A stretch of DNA of 43,403 bases. Source: Pseudomonadota bacterium. GTDB taxonomy: Bacteria; Myxococcota_A; Bradymonadia; UBA4248. Position numbers and translations under genes: made by a program. The notes below the pieces were generated by a model that searched no databases, was not told where the DNA came from, and saw only the letters and a list, made by a program, of their open reading frames with translations. This document shows, in pieces, positions 34,039 to 40,826 of this stretch (position 1 is the first letter of the stretch; each line of letters begins with the position of its first letter). The stretch spans positions 1 to 43,403 of the forward strand of contig JAFOHE010000211.1 in assembly GCA_017421975.1 (NCBI GenBank), read 5' to 3'.

Positions 34039-34350
34039 CCTATCCTCTCTCGAACAATTCCTTATTTTGGCGCGCTTTTGCGCATAAAAAGCAACTGTTC
34101 ATCTTAGTCTCCAAACGCGCTTTTTGCCATATTTTATTTCTAAGACAGGCGTGATACAAGCCTGCTCCACAACCCAACGGGTTGAGGTAGGAAACGCTGT
34201 TATCATCATCTTTGCTATGCGTCTGTATGCGCATCGAAGATCCTTGATCAATGGCGTTGCACCTTTGATCTCGCGCTTTCCAAAAGTCTGGCGTCCTTCA
34301 AATGCCCTCCACATGAGCAAAATTAACCCCCATGACAAGAGAGAACAACA
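34039..34350. other. Divergent intergenic region
   Basis: 312 bp between the DUF4139 gene (minus) and the coiled-coil gene (plus), so both promoters lie here. A perfect CAACCC-AAC-GGGTTG inverted repeat is at 34170-34184. No gene or RNA is recognised. Confidence 0.4.
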
Positions 34351-34725
34351 ATGCCGCTTCAAAATGAAATCGAATCCATCCTGAACAGTGACGCGTGGAA
34401 AGAGGAATGTGACGCATGTGAAGCGGAATATCAGGTTGAACGCAAAGAAAGTGAACGCGCTGTCGCCGAATTGGAAGCTTATCAAAAAGGTTACACCCGC
34501 GGAAAAAACGAAGGACACGATGCCGGATTTCAGGATGGACGGGACTTCGGTTTCAGAGAAGGATTAAAATTAGGGCTAAAAGACGGACTCCTCGAAGGAC
34601 TCAAAGACGGCATCAAAGAAGGCAAAAAAATCGGACGCGACGAATTCCGGCTTCAGATGATTCAAAACCTCCGCCAGGCCGGACGATCCGAAGACGAAAT
34701 CAAAGCCTGGCTTCCCGACGAATAA
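34351..34725 (+). CDS. Coiled-coil, Gly/Lys-repeat protein
   Basis: 124 residues, highly charged. Residues 1-45 are helical with two Cys. Residues 48-95 run as a repeating [YFLI]-x-x-G-x-x-x-G pattern (YQKGYTRGKNEGHDAG, FQDGRDFGFREG, LKLGLKDGLLEGLKDG, IKEGKKIG). The C-terminus LRQAGRSEDEIKAWLPD resembles the helix that ends the variable tail of Rpn/YhgA-type PD-(D/E)XK transposase-nucleases, but the nuclease domain itself is absent. GAGAGA lies about 10 nt before the ATG. It is convergent with the radical SAM gene, with 6 bp between. The stand-alone tail idea is inference. Confidence 0.7.
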   Translation: MPLQNEIESILNSDAWKEECDACEAEYQVERKESERAVAELEAYQKGYTRGKNEGHDAGFQDGRDFGFREGLKLGLKDGLLEGLKDGIKEGKKIGRDEFRLQMIQNLRQAGRSEDEIKAWLPDE

Positions 34726-34731
34726 TATGCT

Positions 34732-35532
34732 TCAGAGTAAGCCAAGTGCTTTTAATCGCGCCATGTCATCTTCGCTTAGCTCAAACGGATAGCCGTCGCA
34801 TCCGTTGAAATTTTGAAACGTCGTCATGAGATTGAGACGCGCTTTCGGTACATTTTGGTGCAGCCAATCCACACATGGTTTGGTGCAACAATCCACATGG
34901 CCAGGCATGACGAGATGACGGACGATCAAATGACACGCACTTTGCGATGCCGCCTTGATATTATCACAGACAATATCATAATAATCGGGGGCCGGACCTA
35001 CGATCGTCTGCGCACAGCCGCGACTCGCCTTAAGATCAAAGACAAAGCCATCCATCATCTCCGTCAAATAAGGCGTCAATTCAGAGGCATAATAACCATT
35101 CGTATTCAAATAAAAGGGAAGCTTTTTATGAAGTAATCGCTTCATAAGCCGCGTCGCTTCATAGACAAATGGAAAATAAATCGACGGCTCACCACCTATC
35201 CACTCAAATGACCGAATATTCGCTTTTTCAAGCCTCGGCACCATTTTTTCGGCATATTCTTCTGCCTCTCCGCACCACACACGCGTTGCGCTCGTCCAAT
35301 GAATACGCTCACTACAAGTCGGACAGTGTAAATTGCATCCCGACATATTGACAATAAACGCCGGTGACAGTTCGATTTCCTCACCACAATGTATAAATTG
35401 TTGATAGATCACGGCTTTTTCACCGGCACCACAATACCCGATTTGACCTGCCATGCGCTCCGCACCACACTTCCTGCCGCACAAACAACAGGGAGAGATC
35501 AATGGTAAAAACGATGCCTTCATCATATACAT
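34732..35532 (-). CDS. Radical SAM protein (PflX/COG1313-like)
   Basis: 266 residues. N-terminal CCLCGRKCGAERMAGQIGYC and HCGEEIELS are typical of the COG1313/PflX group of pyruvate-formate-lyase-activase-like proteins. The SAM-cluster motif CxxxCxxC is in MSGCNLHCPTC (about 64-74), and the GGEP motif is in WIGGEPSIYF. It binds a 4Fe-4S cluster and cleaves SAM to a 5'-deoxyadenosyl radical; the substrate is unknown. Additional Cys residues (CCTKPC) occur near the C-terminus. Its start directly abuts the nnrDE stop, so the two are one transcript; translation may start at the third or fourth codon. The nearby MEMO-AMMECR1 fusion makes an AmmeMemoRadiSam-type link possible, but it is not an obvious AmrS. 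Confidence 0.82.
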   Translation of the reverse strand: MYMMKASFLPLISPCCLCGRKCGAERMAGQIGYCGAGEKAVIYQQFIHCGEEIELSPAFIVNMSGCNLHCPTCSERIHWTSATRVWCGEAEEYAEKMVPRLEKANIRSFEWIGGEPSIYFPFVYEATRLMKRLLHKKLPFYLNTNGYYASELTPYLTEMMDGFVFDLKASRGCAQTIVGPAPDYYDIVCDNIKAASQSACHLIVRHLVMPGHVDCCTKPCVDWLHQNVPKARLNLMTTFQNFNGCDGYPFELSEDDMARLKALGLL

Positions 35533-37089
35533 TTACCCGACATAAATATGAGAAATGAGTTCATTGGCTGTCACAACAGAATGATGCTCCGCCACGCGAC
35601 GCCCTGCCTTTGAATGTGTACTTACGGCAACGGCTGCAATGCCTGCAACATCAAGCCAACGAACAAAAGCATTCCCGCGTGCTTGAGATGCGACGGCTGC
35701 AAGAATACCCGCAAGAACATCGCCAATGCCGGCTGAAGCCATCGCCGGATTCGGATATGGCAATATTGCAAGTGACGGTTTCGGCGTCGCAATATGCGTC
35801 ACATGCGATTTCAAAATCACATTGGCACGGTATTTCTGCGCAAGCTCAAGCGCGTACCGACCTGGATCGCGGCTTAACACATCGTTCGAAAGGCCTAACA
35901 AACGCGCGGCTTCGCCGATATGCGGCGTCAAAAACAAATCTGAACACGCAAACGTCGGCACCGTCTCATACTGCCCCAAGGCCCATAAAGCACCCGCATC
36001 AAGAATGAGCGTTTTGGTGTACGACGTCACCTGCCTCACAATCGAAAGCGTTTCCTCGTTCTGCGCAAGCCCTGGACCGACAAGCATAACTGTCGCCTTG
36101 TCAAACAACGCACCAAACGTTGATTCGGCATCCAAACCCACCTTCAAATGCGCACGCATAATCTCTGCCGGTGAATCTATCTTGCTCAAAGATGCCAGGG
36201 TCACAAGGCCGGCACCGGCATGAAGTGCCGACAAAGACGCTAAAACCGCCGCACCAGGCATTTCTTCCGATCCACCGACGACGACCACGTGACCACACGT
36301 CCCCTTATGAACGTCGTGGCGACGTTCCACAGGCCAACGGTTGCGCACATAATCGTCACACAATATGGTCCGGCGCATACCCGTGTTCGGCCACGGCCCA
36401 AGCCCAATATCCACACACGAAAGAATGCCCGTATGCTCCGGACCCTCGCCACAAAAATGACCGATCTTCGGCGATCCAAATGTCACTGTCTCCGTCGCAT
36501 GAAGCGCACGCGGCGGAGATTTGTCTTCTGCTGAACCGCGAAAACCATTCGACGCATCTATCCCTGACGCAATATCTACGCTCAATATCGGACAATTCAA
36601 TTCCTCTATCGCCTGATAAACGCGCGTCATCAAAACACTGTGCGAGGGCCGGTATCCCGTTCCGAAAATGGCATCCACGACAAGAAGATCACGTTGATCC
36701 TTCCAGTTCAATATATCACAGGCATCATTCGGTTCATGCAAAACCATGCGATGAATATCTTGAACTCGACCAAAAACAGCAAGCGCATCCGGCGTTTTGA
36801 CCACGGCATCGTGAAACGCAAAAATATGCACATCACACTCTGCATTTCTCAAATAATGCGCCGCAACCAGGCCATCACCACCATTGTTCCCTGTACCGCA
36901 AAAGACAAGCACCGTCTTCGGATGGTACCGAAGTGCCGCCATCGCTACTTCTCTTCCCGCTACTTCCATCATCGCCTGACCTGCCTCCGGCCGACGACGT
37001 ATCTCACTCGCTTCCCACACCTTCATATCGTCCGGATGAACGCAAGCATTGCCGTCCGGATGCAGGGGTGACTTCCAACAAAATGCCAT
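35533..37089 (-). CDS. nnrD: Bifunctional NAD(P)H-hydrate epimerase/dehydratase
   Basis: 518 residues in two parts. The N-terminal YjeF epimerase domain (about 22-230) has MMEVAGREVA, VLVFCGTGNNGGDGLVAA, VVDAIFGTGYRP and ILSVDIASGIDASNG. The C-terminal NnrD dehydratase (about 255-515) has HKGTCGHVVVVGGSEEMPGA, MLVGPGLAQNEET, LILDAGAL, FLTPHIGEAARLLG and the nucleotide site ASAGIGDVLAG. Together they repair hydrated NADH and NADPH with ATP or ADP as phosphate donor in the cytoplasm. The usual GGTGDVL is AGIGDVL here. Met22 is an alternative start; GGAG about 10 nt before 37089 favours the longer form. It is upstream of, and coupled to, the radical SAM gene. Confidence 0.93.
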   Translation of the reverse strand: MAFCWKSPLHPDGNACVHPDDMKVWEASEIRRRPEAGQAMMEVAGREVAMAALRYHPKTVLVFCGTGNNGGDGLVAAHYLRNAECDVHIFAFHDAVVKTPDALAVFGRVQDIHRMVLHEPNDACDILNWKDQRDLLVVDAIFGTGYRPSHSVLMTRVYQAIEELNCPILSVDIASGIDASNGFRGSAEDKSPPRALHATETVTFGSPKIGHFCGEGPEHTGILSCVDIGLGPWPNTGMRRTILCDDYVRNRWPVERRHDVHKGTCGHVVVVGGSEEMPGAAVLASLSALHAGAGLVTLASLSKIDSPAEIMRAHLKVGLDAESTFGALFDKATVMLVGPGLAQNEETLSIVRQVTSYTKTLILDAGALWALGQYETVPTFACSDLFLTPHIGEAARLLGLSNDVLSRDPGRYALELAQKYRANVILKSHVTHIATPKPSLAILPYPNPAMASAGIGDVLAGILAAVASQARGNAFVRWLDVAGIAAVAVSTHSKAGRRVAEHHSVVTANELISHIYVG

Positions 37090-37190
37090 AATTTGCCGAC
37101 TCCGAAATATCGAGTAAATGACGCCTTAAGAGGCAATACACCTCTCAAGGTATCATATTGACAGAAAATGGACATAATGTGAGGCACAGG

Positions 37191-37385
37191 ATGGCCACAA
37201 AACAAAAATTAACGCTCTATTTCCCACCCGAATTGCTCGAAGAAGCCAAAGAAGAAGCAATCCGACAAGATCGAACCATCTCATGGATCCTACAAAAAGC
37301 ATGGCTCTACGCCAGACAAGAGATCCGACGCATGCCCTCGGCTGACGAACCTCAGATCAAACGAAACGACGAAAAGAGCGCATAA
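37191..37385 (+). CDS. Ribbon-helix-helix protein, TIGR04563 type
   Basis: 64 residues from ATG 37191 (GAGG about 7 nt upstream); an in-frame ATG at 37158 lacks a site. The body KQKLTLYFPPELLEEAKEEA, then RQDRTISWILQKAWLYARQEI, matches the short delta-proteobacterial family TIGR04563, which resembles CopG/MetJ ribbon-helix-helix DNA-binding proteins. It may be a small transcriptional regulator. The next gene starts at the base after its stop codon, so the two are coupled; it may regulate that pair. Confidence 0.82.
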   Translation: MATKQKLTLYFPPELLEEAKEEAIRQDRTISWILQKAWLYARQEIRRMPSADEPQIKRNDEKSA

Positions 37386-38414
37386 ATGATGCATGATATC
37401 GCTCAGATCAACGCGCGTCTTCCCTTACGCATCGATTGGAAAAACACGCTCTGCCGCGTCTTAGGCGTCCATGCACAATCAGACTTGACGCAATGCCTCG
37501 CCGACTTCGCACAAAAGCACCATGTCGCACACCATGGACTGCTGACACCCGAACTCAGACTGACACTTATCCAAACCTTCCCCGATCTGCGCATACAACT
37601 CCTTGGCACCAAAACTGCCCCACGCTTACTCTTCAACACAAACGACGAAACACAACTCTATGACAACGTGGCGACGATCGTTCGCGCACGCGACGGAAAC
37701 GTCTTCGATTTACCTTACGTCCCTCAAATACTCGCCATCCGCGGTGCCTCGCACACAAATGACGGACGCATCTTTCAAACCGATTCCGCGCACGCTTTCG
37801 CAAACACAACCTACGGACATCGCACGCACTTTTCTTCACAAAAAACACCTTTTGATGATACCGTCTTTATCCTCTTTTGGCGCGATCCGCAAAAGCACGC
37901 ACGCATCTTCACAGGAACCTCCAATCCAAACATGATCTGGCCTCACGGTACCGCACACCTCTGCGACGGCCAATATACTTTCAAACTCGGCAAACACCGC
38001 ACCTTCAGTCAACCACACATCGACGCCGTCCTTTCCAATGCTTCAACATGGCCATCCGATTGGCTCTACGAACGCGACGACAAACACGTCCGTTACATCG
38101 CCCTCGAAGGCATTTCGCCCGTCAACGTCATACGAAGCCACGACGATTCACTCGATCTGTCGCACGAGGATATCATGCGCGCTGAACACGGCTTCGCATA
38201 TTATGATCCTGCATATACGAATACACAATCCATCAAAATTAATATTCACACCTGCCCGCTTCACGAAGCTTCCTCACTCGGCTGCCAAAATATTTTGCCC
38301 GATCAATATGCCGATTTTATTGCACACATTCAAATACTCGAAACACAATCGGCTCAGGCTTATGGCTTCGCATGCGAAACGTATTTTACATTAACAGACG
38401 CTTCAAAAATATAA
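37386..38414 (+). CDS. Unknown cytoplasmic protein after the RHH gene
   Basis: 342 residues, no signal peptide. The N-terminal 95 residues are helical; the central and C-terminal parts are beta-rich with NMIWPHGTAHLCDGQYTFKLG, SDWLYERDDKHVRYIALEGI, and an ending INIHTCPLHEASSLGCQNIL followed by YADFIAHIQ. The pattern IxIHx...SSxGCQ, then tyrosine and phenylalanine, is reminiscent of L,D-transpeptidase-like or phage peptidoglycan-binding proteins, where the His and Cys are catalytic. That would be odd for a protein without export signal, so I treat it as a lead only. Co-transcribed with the RHH protein. Codon use is host-like, rich in C-ending codons. Confidence 0.65.
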   Translation: MMHDIAQINARLPLRIDWKNTLCRVLGVHAQSDLTQCLADFAQKHHVAHHGLLTPELRLTLIQTFPDLRIQLLGTKTAPRLLFNTNDETQLYDNVATIVRARDGNVFDLPYVPQILAIRGASHTNDGRIFQTDSAHAFANTTYGHRTHFSSQKTPFDDTVFILFWRDPQKHARIFTGTSNPNMIWPHGTAHLCDGQYTFKLGKHRTFSQPHIDAVLSNASTWPSDWLYERDDKHVRYIALEGISPVNVIRSHDDSLDLSHEDIMRAEHGFAYYDPAYTNTQSIKINIHTCPLHEASSLGCQNILPDQYADFIAHIQILETQSAQAYGFACETYFTLTDASKI

Positions 38415-38426
38415 TTTTTTTATTTT

Positions 38427-38522
38427 TGGGGTGGGGGAAGTCTCCCCCTACGTGGCTATTTTTCTGTTTGAGGAACGTTCCATAGAACGTTCCTCAAACA
38501 GAAAAATACGCCCCTACCCCCC
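38427..38522 (-). repeat. Bulged-palindrome element E5 (type A)
   Basis: GGGGGAAGTCTCCCCC (exact reverse complement of the accessory hairpin of E1), TACGTGGCTATTTTTCTG...AACGTTC-CATAG-AACGTTCC...AAATACGCCCC with one extra C, then TACCCCCC. It starts 13 bp after the stop of the preceding gene and ends directly at the left 18-bp inverted repeat. Confidence 0.82.
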
Positions 38523-38540
38523 ACGGTGTACGCAAAGTCC
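38523..38540 (+). repeat. 18-bp inverted repeat, left copy
   Basis: CACGGTGTACGCAAAGTC is the exact reverse complement of 42173-42190. The match stops sharply on both sides. Confidence 0.85.
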
Positions 38541-38546
38541 TCATAT

Positions 38547-38575
38547 AAAAGTCTGATGAATACAGACAGACGCCT
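38547..38575 (-). terminator. Weak terminator after the toxin gene
   Basis: On the minus strand GTCTG-TATTCAT-CAGAC is followed by TTTTATATG. The 5-bp stem is short; a further AAAAGGCG outside could extend it with a bulge. Confidence 0.35.
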
Positions 38576-38579
38576 TTTG

Positions 38580-39089
38580 TTATTCTGCCGTCATTCGGTC
38601 ATGTCGTCGATAAACCAAACGCCGTTCGGTAATGTAATAACCATGACACTCAAGATAACGCCTCGTTTTCAGTGGAATGCGAAGACGATATTCAAGGCAA
38701 TACGCAACTCGTCTAATCATCATTCTACGATACACACGACTTTCAATAATGATTCCATCTGCCTCTAAAATACCCCAGATATTCATTCTGCTGTGAAACA
38801 CATGGAATACAGTGATTGTAGTCGTATCGCCACTAGAGTTTATGCTGTATATAAAGCAGAACATTTTACGAAGTGTGTTGACATTTGCCCTGTAAACAGC
38901 AGTCCCGTCCAAATAATGTCCGTAAATTGCAGATGCCTCAACCCAATTATTCGCATTTGAATAAATGTAGGTATTGATCTTTTGGATTGTTTCATCACAT
39001 AACTCTTCACTGAGACCGAGACTGATCATTCCAAAAGATTTGATCCTTGCATAGTCTCGAATGAGTTGATTGGAACACTGAATAACCAT
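38580..39089 (-). CDS. ParE/RelE-like toxin, extended
   Basis: 169 residues; AGGAGG lies 5 nt before ATG. Residues about 1-110 look like a ParE/RelE toxin fold: an N-terminal helical pair, then strands with RANVNTLRKMFCFIYSI and TITVFHVFHSRMNIW, the family's final strand and basic/His patch. Known relatives poison gyrase or cleave mRNA at the ribosome. The last 60 residues (GILEADGII... to RRHDRMTAE) are Arg/Tyr-rich and not part of that fold, so the gene may be fused or its 3' end altered by insertion at the 18-bp repeat nearby. The antitoxin gene lies 8 bp upstream. The assignment is by gene order and C-terminal pattern. Confidence 0.62.
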   Translation of the reverse strand: MVIQCSNQLIRDYARIKSFGMISLGLSEELCDETIQKINTYIYSNANNWVEASAIYGHYLDGTAVYRANVNTLRKMFCFIYSINSSGDTTTITVFHVFHSRMNIWGILEADGIIIESRVYRRMMIRRVAYCLEYRLRIPLKTRRYLECHGYYITERRLVYRRHDRMTAE

Positions 39090-39097
39090 AACCCCTC

Positions 39098-39331
39098 CTA
39101 ATGCTTCAGAATGTCTTTAAGTTTTGCATTCATTTCGACTTTGGTCAGGGTTCGCCCTGCCTTTGCATCAGCAAACCCCTGTTTTACGGCCTCAATCTCT
39201 TGCCTTTCCAAGTCACTTGGGTCTGAAACAAAGTCATAAGGGTTAATATCCCATGCATTTTCTGGGGTTACTTCTGTTCCGGCTTGACGTTCGTTCCTAA
39301 TACGACGTACTGTCTTTCTGATCAGTGCCAT
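39098..39331 (-). CDS. Antitoxin of a ParDE/RelBE-like pair
   Basis: 77 residues, with GAGGT 7 nt before ATG. The charged N-terminus and the C-terminal segment EAVKQGFADAKAGRTLTKVEMNAKL match the antitoxin pattern in which an acidic helix ends in xAGRxxTxxE, which wraps the toxin. In such systems the antitoxin neutralises the toxin and represses the operon from palindromes in the promoter, two of which are present upstream. It is the first gene of the pair and is 8 bp before the toxin. Confidence 0.68.
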   Translation of the reverse strand: MALIRKTVRRIRNERQAGTEVTPENAWDINPYDFVSDPSDLERQEIEAVKQGFADAKAGRTLTKVEMNAKLKDILKH

Positions 39332-39369
39332 ATTTATACCTCATTATTCTACTTCCGCTGGGTAATGAC

Positions 39370-39407
39370 AGCGACAGTCGCTATCATCATGTGCTCTTAT
39401 AGCACAT
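39370..39407. promoter_or_regulatory. Two adjacent palindromes upstream of the antitoxin gene
   Basis: AGCGAC-A-GTCGCT (39370-39382) and ATGTGCT-CTTAT-AGCACAT (39389-39407) lie 39-76 bp before the antitoxin start. Position and symmetry suit autoregulation by a toxin-antitoxin complex. Confidence 0.5.
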
Positions 39408-39478
39408 ATAATTTACGTTTCACGTCTCAGCACCACATAACCTGTGATAACAGTCTTTTGCTTTGATACGTCAATGCT

Positions 39479-40657
39479 TCATATTGCTCTTTCAAAGGCT
39501 TGTTCCAACACATCTACGCGGTATTTTAGGTCATTGCGGCAGTGAGTTCGTTTCATGCTTACAGTCATGTGCTTCTTATCCTCATGCTTACGAAGGATTC
39601 CGAACACCAAATGCCGAAATACCACAAGGTTTTGTGCATGACGCTTTTGTCGTGACTTACAGACATCCTCGTTGAACGTTCCGTCCAAAACAGCATGAAG
39701 CCCTGCCTCAATATGCCAATGACCTCGCACGGTTTCGGAGGCTTCCTGCGCTGTCATGGGTTTGTTTGAAACATAATACCGCGTGTGAGTAGTTTCCTTG
39801 CCTGTCGATTTCTGCTTCTGATACGACTGGACTTCAATCAGACAACGAATGTACGCCCAACTCTGATGCAGGTAATAGGGCAACTCGCTCGACAACACCC
39901 GATACTCACGCCGTTCAATGCGACCATGACCTCCTTTATCATCGACAAATGTTGTCAGTATTTCGGGTGTAGCACGGTCAAATTCAGAAATCAGACTTTG
40001 CTTCAATAACCGTTGATTATCCTTGACTTCAAAGCAGAAATCACCGCCTTGCTGTGCAATCTGACTTGACAACACAGCATTGCAGAATCCTGCATCACCC
40101 GTCACCATTTTGCCATGTAAATCAAGTCCTGCAAGCATATCCATTGCGGAATGCAATTCACCGCCTTTATCTGGCATGATCTGTTGGCGTACAACCTGAA
40201 ATGCGTTGCAATCGAACACAGACACGACATGAACACGGTTCTTTTGAGCTTCCTTAAATTCAGATTCCCAGTCAGTTGTGCGTAACGTACCATTGACAGT
40301 TTTACCGTCAATGGCGAGATGGCTTGAACATTCAGGACAACACTCACAAATCCACGACACAAACAGGCTTTCAACGGACTCTACAGGTAATGCACCGATA
40401 ACACGCATAAACGTATCATGTGACGGTATGCCATGCGGCAATGGCATAATTTGTTTTAGTGTTTCAAACTCGGACTTAGCCCAGTCCTCGACGCGCACAA
40501 AATCGTTCTGATCACACAGCAGGGCAAGTACAAATATGGTCAGGACAATATCTAATTTGTGACGCACGCCGCGTCGTTTTCGAGGGTCTGGCACATTCCG
40601 AGCTAAACTAAGGAGCTTTCCTACGGCGCACTTATAGCTCTGAATGAGGTCGGACAT
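39479..40657 (-). CDS. ISAs1-family transposase
   Basis: 392 residues, a full-length DDE transposase of the ISAs1 family. Landmarks: DPRKRRGVRHKLDIVLTIFV, IPSHDTFMRVI, the first catalytic Asp in LAIDGKTVNGT (about 117), the second in GKMVTGDAGFCNAV (about 192), VKDNQ, the GHGRIERREYRVL segment, and the C-terminal Glu in HWHIEAGLHAVLDGTFNED. GGAGGTGGGAG lies directly before ATG. The reading frame is intact, so it could be active. Clear terminal inverted repeats were not found; TCAGCACCA occurs at 39427 and 40729 and might be a target duplication. Confidence 0.92.
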   Translation of the reverse strand: MSDLIQSYKCAVGKLLSLARNVPDPRKRRGVRHKLDIVLTIFVLALLCDQNDFVRVEDWAKSEFETLKQIMPLPHGIPSHDTFMRVIGALPVESVESLFVSWICECCPECSSHLAIDGKTVNGTLRTTDWESEFKEAQKNRVHVVSVFDCNAFQVVRQQIMPDKGGELHSAMDMLAGLDLHGKMVTGDAGFCNAVLSSQIAQQGGDFCFEVKDNQRLLKQSLISEFDRATPEILTTFVDDKGGHGRIERREYRVLSSELPYYLHQSWAYIRCLIEVQSYQKQKSTGKETTHTRYYVSNKPMTAQEASETVRGHWHIEAGLHAVLDGTFNEDVCKSRQKRHAQNLVVFRHLVFGILRKHEDKKHMTVSMKRTHCRNDLKYRVDVLEQAFERAI

Positions 40658-40826
40658 CTCCCACCTCCGTGATTGCCCCTTAGGTTTTACTCTTGGAGTA
40701 TATCACGGATGTTTTCAAAATCTAGGGTTCAGCACCATGAAAGCCGCATGTTTTCTATGTGTTCCTGAAATCTGTGATGTTCTTATCTAACACATCAGGA
40801 CGCATTGTTTAGGATAATGGATCGTC

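Noticed and set aside
39427..40737. TCAGCACCA as a 9-bp target duplication of the ISAs1 element
   Set aside because: No convincing terminal inverted repeats lie just inside the two copies, so the match may be chance.
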